DNA of 64,000 nucleotides. Origin: Oscillatoriales cyanobacterium CG2_30_40_61 (lineage in GTDB: Bacteria > Cyanobacteriota > Cyanobacteriia > Cyanobacteriales > Microcoleaceae). The first letter of the stretch is position 1. Every line of letters begins with the position of its first letter. The notes beneath the pieces were generated by a model. It ran no database searches. It had not been told where the DNA came from and worked only from the letters and a program-made list of their open reading frames with translations. Where the stretch lies: the NCBI GenBank assembly GCA_001873365.1, contig MNYZ01000111.1:1-64000 (forward strand), given 5' to 3'. Position numbers and translations under genes: made by a program. Shown piece by piece: positions 58,401 to 64,000 of the stretch.

Positions 58401-59077
58401 TTTTCGGGGTTATTGTCTCTAACAAATGTTTCATAGTCTTGAATATTAAAATAAGTAAATTGCAGTTCATTTTTAATCTTTTCTATGGCAGGTTTGGCAA
58501 TTTCTTTATAGAAAAAATCGGTAGTTTTACCTGTTAAGCGTCCGGATTCAAAATCTTTAAATTGTTGAATTAATTGTTTATTTTCACAAAAACATTTTTC
58601 AAAAATCTGAGCATCAAAAATAAACCATTCATTAATATTGGTAGCAATTAAATGTTTAATTTCTAGGTTATTATTGGTAATCCTTTCTCTCAAAAAGTAT
58701 AAAACCAACTCTTGTAATGCTTTGGAGTTCAGGTTTTCAACCTTAATCATTTCTGCTTTATTTTTGGGTTTCTTGACTTCCAGAATAACACCTACACTGC
58801 TTTGAGAATCTTTTTGATTGTGAATAACTAGATCGTTACGTTCTTTGGTATTAATAAAAAAGTTAGGACTATAATAGGTATTTTTCAGGAAATCAGCCAT
58901 CAGATTTTTATGAAATTCTTCTGATTCCTTCTCATTGATGTACTCTAGGAGGTTAATCAAGTTAGCCTTGAATTGTTCAATATCGCTGCGGCTGACTTTG
59001 ACTTTCAGAAATGCTTTATTTAATGATTCTCTGGGTCGTTTGGCGTGATTGTTCATGATCAAAACCTGAAGAAACAA
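55406..59077 (-). CDS. Single-polypeptide type IIG-like restriction-modification enzyme
   Basis: N-terminal PD-(D/E)XK-like NDLVIHNQKDSQSSVGVILEVKKPKN; MTase motif I ICDPAVGSGHFLVSALNEI; motif IV VVIGNPPYVFA; C-terminal TaqI-like specificity region. Confidence 0.85.
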   Translation of the reverse strand: MFLQVLIMNNHAKRPRESLNKAFLKVKVSRSDIEQFKANLINLLEYINEKESEEFHKNLMADFLKNTYYSPNFFINTKERNDLVIHNQKDSQSSVGVILEVKKPKNKAEMIKVENLNSKALQELVLYFLRERITNNNLEIKHLIATNINEWFIFDAQIFEKCFCENKQLIQQFKDFESGRLTGKTTDFFYKEIAKPAIEKIKNELQFTYFNIQDYETFVRDNNPENDEKLIALFKLLSPQHLLKLPTANDSNTLDKSFYSELLYLIGLTETKEKNKKLIKRQPEGQRNPASLLENAILQLDSLDKISRLEKPEQFGETASEQVFNIALELSITWINRILFLKLLESQLISYHKGDRNFAFLNLDKIHNFDDLDRLFFQVLAVKSSERKPDVNKIFANVPYLNSSLFEPTELEHQTLVISNLRAEKLPILSSTVLKDPNGNKRQGELNTLQYLFEFLDAYDFSSEGLEGIQEDQKTLINASVLGLIFEKINGYKDGSYFTPGFITMYMCRETLRKAVVQKFNEIKGWNCQTLDDLYDKIEDRTEANQIINSLKICDPAVGSGHFLVSALNEIIAIKNDLKILQDKNGRRLKEYQVIVENDELIITDEDHQPFSYTPKNPESQRIQETLFHEKQTIIENCLLGVDINPNSVKICRLRLWIELLKNAYYKPESNYTELETLPNIDINIKCGNSLISRFPLDADLKPALKKSGIDIETYQNAVQTYRHAENKQQKRDMERLINSIKSNFKTTLQGIDPRKTKLRQLEGEVYNLENQLSLFEETKTEQKAREKKVIKLNNEIDKLRLEIEEIESGKIYDHAFEWRFEFPEILDDEGNFIGFDVVIGNPPYVFARENFNENLKKYFADSYKTSQYQVNLFFLFIEKTISILKNRAEFTLIIPNSMLMISSAQSLRKYLLSETSLNEIINLIGYSFEGVNVETIIISSKKERATETTEIRILSDFKLRHCKKQLSFMQNKGFELNVFSDQESDSLIQKLILNSEILDNLVLIKAGLKAYESGKGNPKQSPEDVKKRIYDYNYKFDHNTHKYLEGKDVNRYLINWLGTYLQYGENLAAPRGFNLFNGKKIIIREITGKHPQSIIATYTEDIYLFNMSNIAILEKENLEISLKYILAVLNSKLMSYYFMKNTAKSVRQMFPKLILEDLRKFPIKRITAKKQQDLISLVDQILTAKQSNPNADTTILEQQIDQLVYELYGLTEAEIKIVEGKT

Positions 59078-59140
59078 GACCGAGCATCGTTCCCGGGCTG
59101 AAGCCAGAGAATGACTAGAGGTTCAACCTCCGAATTAATT

Positions 59141-59314
59141 CTACATCCCAAAGAAACCGGGTTTCTGTGTTGATCCGGCTAACTCACCCAGAAACTTGTT
59201 GAGAAACCCGGTTTCTGACTCTATGTTCTACATCCCAAAGAAACCGGGTTTCTGTGTTGATCCGGCTAACTCACCCAGAAACTTGTTGAGAAACCCGGTT
59301 TCTGACTCTACATA
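59141..59314. repeat. Two perfect tandem copies of an 87 bp palindromic unit
   Basis: ctacatcccaaagaaaccgggtttctgtgttgatccggctaactcacccagaaacttgttgagaaacccggtttctgactcta at 59141 and 59228. Confidence 0.93.
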
Positions 59315-59442
59315 TATATATGCAGACTCCTAAATGTAACGAAATATTACAAAAATGCCGTCATAGAGGCATAACGTCTTGACATCTGGAAAAAGGTTGG
59401 TTATCTTGAGACACATACCCGGGTACACAAGTTCACAGTCCT

Positions 59443-59793
59443 ATGCAAAATAAGCAAAAGGTAACTCTCTATATTCCGCCGGAACTGCATCGCCAATTAA
59501 AAATAAAAGCGGCAGTTGAATCAGAGCCGATGTCATCCCTGGCTGAACGGGCAATTGTTTTTTACCTGAACAATTCCGAGTTAGTCGATGAAGTGGAGGC
59601 ATCCTATGGACAAACCCATCGGGTTTACTCCTGTCCAGACTGTTCCAGTTCCATCATCCTCAAGGAAGGGGAATTGACCTCCCTGCGAGAGCAACCCAGC
59701 ATCCTATCCGATGACGAACTTCCCGTGGGGGCCGTGAGAGAGGTAGAATCTACCACAGCCCAATCAGGAGAGGAAAAACTGGTTCCCTGCTAA
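59443..59793 (+). CDS. Ribbon-helix-helix-like small protein with CPDC motif
   Basis: KVTLYIPPELHRQLKIKAAVESEPMSSLAERAIVFYL...VYSCPDCSSSIILKEGE. Confidence 0.7.
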   Translation: MQNKQKVTLYIPPELHRQLKIKAAVESEPMSSLAERAIVFYLNNSELVDEVEASYGQTHRVYSCPDCSSSIILKEGELTSLREQPSILSDDELPVGAVREVESTTAQSGEEKLVPC

Positions 59794-59866
59794 GTCCCTA
59801 GCTGCATCTTAGGTTAGGACTAGCAGATTCTGTAAACGTTACACCGTCTCTATAGGATCGAGGACT

Positions 59867-61387
59867 ATGCAAGAAGAACTCAGTATCTTAATTGAAGCCC
59901 GATATCCTCTGATCTACCTCGTTACCTCTGAGGAAGAGCGGTCTGAGCAGGCTATAGCCAAAATCGCACAAGCCAAACGCCAGAGAGAGGTTTATGTGTG
60001 GACAGTCACTCGCGGTTTAGTCAAATACGATCAGACGAGAACGGCGGTTCAATCTAACACAGTCTCTCCGCAAGCTGCGATTGAGTGGACGATTCGGCAC
60101 AAAGAGCCTAACGTAAGCGGAAGTATCTATATATTTAAGGATTTGCATCCCTTCAAGGATTCCCCTGAAGTGACCCGGTGTTTGCGGGATGCGATCGCCA
60201 GTTTCAAAGGCACAAATAAGACCATCATCTTAATGTCGCCGATCCAATCTATTCCTATCGAGCTAGAGAAAGAAGTTGTGGTTCTGGACTTCGCTCTGCC
60301 CGATATGAAGGAACTGAATCTAGTATTAACCTCCCAACTGGAGCAAGCCCGGTCTCGACGTTTAACCACCGAAGGACGAGAAAAACTGCTCAAAGCAGCT
60401 TTAGGCTTAACCCAGGATGAGGCGGAAAAAGTCTACCGGAAAGCCCAAGTCACGGCCGGACGTCTGACGGAAGAAGAAGTGAATGTTGTTCTGACCGAAA
60501 AGAAACAACTAATTCGACGCAATGGCATTTTAGAATACATTGATGTCGATGAAACCATAGACTCCGTAGGCGGTTTAGAAGAACTGAAACGCTGGTTACA
60601 CCAACGTTCCAACGCCTTCAGCGAAAGAGCCCGGGAATATGGTCTACCTCAACCCAAGGGGATGTTAATTTTAGGGATACCCGGATGCGGAAAGTCCCTG
60701 ATTGCTAAAACCACATCTCGGTTATGGGGATTACCTCTACTCCGGTTAGATATGGGTCGGGTCTATGACGGTTCCATGGTGGGTCGTTCCGAAGCCAACC
60801 TGAGAAACGCCTTGAAGACGGCTGAATCAATCTCCCCCGTAATTTTATTTATCGATGAATTAGATAAATCCTTTGCGGGTAGTGGCGGATCAGCAGATTC
60901 CGATGGTGGCACCTCAAGCCGGATATTTGGATCATTCCTGACCTGGATGCAGGAAAAAAACTCTCCTGTATTTGTGATGGCAACAGCCAACCGCGTTGAA
61001 CGTCTCCCTGGGGAATTCCTCAGAAAAGGCAGATTTGATGAGATCTTCTTTGTGGATTTACCAACTAAAGAAGAACGCCAAGATATTTTTAAAATTCATC
61101 TGTCCAAACGCCGTCGGGAAATCGAACGCTTCGATTTAGAGCAACTCTCTACCGTTTCCGAAGGCTTTTCTGGAGCAGAAATTGAGCAAGCCGTAATCGC
61201 TTCGATGTACGAGGCCTTTGCTCAAGACCGCGAGTTTACGCAGCTTGATATTATTGCCGCGGTTAAATCCACGATGCCCTTGTCCAAGACCATGAACGAA
61301 CAGGTCACCGCACTACGAGATTGGGCAAGACAGCGTGCGCGTCCGGCTGCGTCCTCCGTCGCTGAATATCAGCGCCTGGAGTTCTAA
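59867..61387 (+). CDS. ycf46: Ycf46-like AAA+ ATPase
   Basis: MQEELSILIEARYPLIYLVTSEEERSEQAIAKIA...PKGMLILGIPGCGKSLIAKTTSRLWGLPLLRLDMGRVYDGSMVGRSEANLRNALKTAE...FIDELDKSF. Confidence 0.92.
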   Translation: MQEELSILIEARYPLIYLVTSEEERSEQAIAKIAQAKRQREVYVWTVTRGLVKYDQTRTAVQSNTVSPQAAIEWTIRHKEPNVSGSIYIFKDLHPFKDSPEVTRCLRDAIASFKGTNKTIILMSPIQSIPIELEKEVVVLDFALPDMKELNLVLTSQLEQARSRRLTTEGREKLLKAALGLTQDEAEKVYRKAQVTAGRLTEEEVNVVLTEKKQLIRRNGILEYIDVDETIDSVGGLEELKRWLHQRSNAFSERAREYGLPQPKGMLILGIPGCGKSLIAKTTSRLWGLPLLRLDMGRVYDGSMVGRSEANLRNALKTAESISPVILFIDELDKSFAGSGGSADSDGGTSSRIFGSFLTWMQEKNSPVFVMATANRVERLPGEFLRKGRFDEIFFVDLPTKEERQDIFKIHLSKRRREIERFDLEQLSTVSEGFSGAEIEQAVIASMYEAFAQDREFTQLDIIAAVKSTMPLSKTMNEQVTALRDWARQRARPAASSVAEYQRLEF

Positions 61388-61538
61388 AGGCTTACTCCTA
61401 GTCCAAATAGGAGTTAAGGCTAGTCCCCAAAACTGACTAGCAGTTCCCAAAACGGAAAAAAGCCGTCCCCTGATAAAGACGGCATCGATTCTAACCAAAC
61501 CGTTGTTGTTTCGTTTTCAGTTCACGGAGGATACCGAA

Positions 61539-61892
61539 ATGTCTCACTTTAGCACACTGCGTACTAAAATCGCCGATTCCGAAATCCTGAAAGCTTCTCT
61601 GAGTGATCTTGGTATTAGCACTAAAACTAATGCTGATGTCCGTGGCTACAATGGCCAACGGGTTCGTGCCGACTTGGTTGCAGTCCTTGAAGGCGAATAT
61701 GACCTCGGTTGGTCTCGCAACAGCGATGGTACTTTCGATTTAATTGCTGATCTGTGGGGTGTGGCTAAAAAACACAACCAAACCGAACTGATCAACTCTA
61801 TTAACCAAAAATACGCCGTTAACAAGACCTTGGCTGATGTCAAACAGCGCGGTCTGCAAAACGCCAACGTGAAATTGGTTGTCCAAAAATAG
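61539..61892 (+). CDS. ycf35: DUF1257/Ycf35 family protein
   Basis: MSHFSTLRTKIADSEILKASLSDLGISTKTNADVRGYNGQRVRADLVAVLEGEYDLGWSRNSDGTFDLIADLWGVAKK. Confidence 0.92.
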   Translation: MSHFSTLRTKIADSEILKASLSDLGISTKTNADVRGYNGQRVRADLVAVLEGEYDLGWSRNSDGTFDLIADLWGVAKKHNQTELINSINQKYAVNKTLADVKQRGLQNANVKLVVQK

Positions 61893-61916
61893 TTGGTCTA
61901 AGCGTTCCCAAGCTGG

Positions 61917-61953
61917 CGGGTTAACCTAAATTTATAGGGGTTAACCCGTTTTT
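61917..61953 (+). terminator. Intrinsic terminator after ycf35
   Basis: cgggttaacc taaatttatagg ggttaacccgttttt. Confidence 0.85.
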
Positions 61954-62045
61954 CTATTTGCGACTCGATCAATTTATCGGATATCTTGGTAATATTAATT
62001 ATAGTGGATCGGTAATCTACTACTTAAAAAACGTAGCAAATTCTC

Positions 62046-62726
62046 ATGCAAACTGAAGCTTTTAGCGAGCTTTTTCCACTATTCAAAGGGGCCAATCCTG
62101 AAACATTAGAATGGCTGCTATCCGTTGCGGTCAAACATGAATATCCGGCTGATCGGGCGGTGGTCATGGAGGATGCTTGGGGGAATGCAGTCTATTTTGT
62201 CGTTTCTGGGTGGGTGAAAGTCCGACGGTTATCAGGGGATGAAGTGACCACATTAGCCATTTTGGGGCGAGGAGATTTTTTCGGAGAAATGGCAATTTTA
62301 GATGAATCTCCCCGGGCCAATGATGTGATCGCCCTATCTTCGGTACGATTAATTAGTGTTTCAGCCCAACGCTTTATCCAGACATTGTTTAAAGATCCCC
62401 AACTTCACCATAGAATGTTGCAGTTGATGGTGCGTCGTTTGCGTCAAACCAACCAACGGTATCAAATTCGTCACCGACCTCCGGCGGTTAAACTTGCTAA
62501 TACCCTGGTAGAATTAGCTGAAAATTACGGTCAGCCAACAGAAAAAGGGGCGGATATTTTTAATATTCCTTTCCAAGATTTAGCGGATGTTACTGATATT
62601 TCCTGGGAAGAAACAACTAAAATTATGGATAAAATTATGAGTAAAGGTTGGATGAATATTGATGAAGAACGACAAGTCATTCACTTACTCAATCTCAAAC
62701 ATTTAAACCATCTTTCTAGCCAATAA
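62046..62726 (+). CDS. Crp/Fnr family transcriptional regulator
   Basis: cNMP-binding-like GRGDFFGEMAILDESPRANDVIALSSVRLISVSAQRF; C-terminal HTH IPFQDLADVTDISWEETTKIMDKIMSKGWM. Confidence 0.9.
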   Translation: MQTEAFSELFPLFKGANPETLEWLLSVAVKHEYPADRAVVMEDAWGNAVYFVVSGWVKVRRLSGDEVTTLAILGRGDFFGEMAILDESPRANDVIALSSVRLISVSAQRFIQTLFKDPQLHHRMLQLMVRRLRQTNQRYQIRHRPPAVKLANTLVELAENYGQPTEKGADIFNIPFQDLADVTDISWEETTKIMDKIMSKGWMNIDEERQVIHLLNLKHLNHLSSQ

Positions 62727-62739
62727 ATCTCAAACATCC

Positions 62740-62758
62740 AACGCTAAAATTTAGCGTT
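62740..62758 (+). terminator. Hairpin after the Crp/Fnr gene
   Basis: aacgctaaa a tttagcgtt followed by gttaatttt. Confidence 0.65.
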
Positions 62759-62815
62759 GTTAATTTTCCCTTCTGTTTAACGGTATATTCAGTTCACGGT
62801 AGGGCTGTTTCTTTC

Positions 62816-62925
62816 TTTGTAGGGGCAATCCCCCCGTGGTTGCCCCAATCCCTGAAACGCTAATTAATCGTGGAGGGGGAGGGTTTTGTAGGGGTAGGCA
62901 CGGGGGCACTACCCCTACAAAACCC
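62816..62925. repeat. Palindromic repeat cluster (gtaggggc... type)
   Basis: gtaggggcaatccccccgtggttgcccc and gttttgtaggggtaggcacgggggcactacccctacaaaac. Confidence 0.8.
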
Positions 62926-63008
62926 TGGTTTCCCTGAGAATGAAATAGCCCTTCTGGTTCACGGAGGGGAAAATTATTGTTTATTAACAATTTTCATTGA
63001 TAAAAATT

Positions 63009-64000
63009 ATGACTGAAGCCACTCAAACCCGTGCTTATAATCAGGCTACAATTATTCCTAACCTACAGTATTGGGTAGCCATTTCCAAACCCGAATCCCA
63101 TTTATTTGAAGTTAGCTTACGCCTTCGAGGAGATATTATTTCATCCTCGGTATTAGATTTAAAAATGCCCGTTTGGACTCCGGGCTCTTATTTAGTTCGG
63201 GAATATTCCCGACATTTACAAGATTTTGCTGTTTGTGACCAGGATAGAAACCCTTTAACCGGGCAAAAAATTAGTAAAAATCATTGGCAAATTCAAACTA
63301 ATTCCGCCACAGAAATTATAGTTTATTATCGAATTTTTGCGAATGAATTAAGTGTAAGAACTAATCATTTAGATAGTTCTCATGGTTATTTTAATGGGGC
63401 GGCTTTATTTTTATATGTGCCAGGATCTGAACAACAACCAATTCAAGTTACCATAGAACCTCCTAAAAATTGGATAGTTAGCACAACTTTATCCCCTATT
63501 TCCCATCAACCTAATAGGTTTTATGCTCCTAATTTTGATACCTTGGTTGATAGTCCCTTTGAAATTGGAACCCATGGTTTATATGAATTTGAAGTCGAGG
63601 GAAAATCCCATCAATTAGCGATTTGGGGCGAGGGAAATCTTAATCCTGAAAGGTTAATTAAGGATTTCCAAAAAATTATCACCGTAGAATCGGAATTATT
63701 TGGGGGACTACCTTATGAACGTTATTTATTTTTATTACATCTTTCTAATCATGGGTTTGGCGGTTTAGAACATAAAGAGTCTTGCTCTTTAATTTATTCT
63801 CGATTTGGTTTCCGTAGCCCCGATAAATATAATAGATTTATGCAGTTAGTCGCCCATGAATTTTTCCATTTATGGAACGTTAAACGCATTCGTCCTAAAG
63901 CCTTGGAAGTCTTTGATTATGAACAGGAAAACTATACTCCTTCCCTGTGGTTTTCCGAAGGAACAACCAGCTATTATGATATGGTAATTCCCTATCGGGC
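63009..64000 (+). CDS. M61 family metallopeptidase, truncated by window end
   Basis: MTEATQTRAYNQATIIPNLQYWVAISKPESHLFEVSLRL...VWTPGSYLVREYSRHLQDF...HEFFHLWNVKRIRPKAL; HExxH present. Confidence 0.92.
   Translation, partial: MTEATQTRAYNQATIIPNLQYWVAISKPESHLFEVSLRLRGDIISSSVLDLKMPVWTPGSYLVREYSRHLQDFAVCDQDRNPLTGQKISKNHWQIQTNSATEIIVYYRIFANELSVRTNHLDSSHGYFNGAALFLYVPGSEQQPIQVTIEPPKNWIVSTTLSPISHQPNRFYAPNFDTLVDSPFEIGTHGLYEFEVEGKSHQLAIWGEGNLNPERLIKDFQKIITVESELFGGLPYERYLFLLHLSNHGFGGLEHKESCSLIYSRFGFRSPDKYNRFMQLVAHEFFHLWNVKRIRPKALEVFDYEQENYTPSLWFSEGTTSYYDMVIPYR

Overview
Cyanobacterial chromosome segment, Oscillatoriales-like in character (chlD, psb27, ycf46, ycf35, abundant GCGATCGC/HIP1 sites, heptanucleotide STRR repeats). 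Recognisable housekeeping genes: chlD, a PfkB kinase, psb27, an SPFH protein, an ABC-F ATPase, galT, murA, ald, an S41 protease, a dipeptide-type ABC ATPase, ycf46, ycf35, a Crp/Fnr regulator and a partial M61 peptidase. Between them lies a large accessory fraction: about nine toxin-antitoxin-like modules plus one decayed copy, three Uma2-type loci (one only a fragment), a single-chain restriction-modification enzyme, a STAND NTPase, large TPR-glycosyltransferases, a beta-helix/SLH surface protein, a PlsY/PEP-utilising fusion, and many palindromic repeats. Best leads for a second look: (1) a TPR-GT2 gene split exactly at an A10 homopolymer, with a palindromic repeat carried in frame in its linker; (2) a HicA-like Cys-rich ORF coupled to a HicB-like/HTH ORF, lying between ~119 bp direct repeats; (3) a Panacea-type antitoxin overlapping a RelE-like ORF, next to hicBA and a type IIG-like enzyme; (4) a PlsY::ATP-grasp::phosphohistidine fusion protein; (5) a breakpoint joining a truncated glycosyltransferase to a truncated DUF29 gene; (6) a decayed ParE/Phd duplicate with two clean internal deletions. 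No tRNA, rRNA or CRISPR array was seen. All family calls come from reading the translations; no database search was run.
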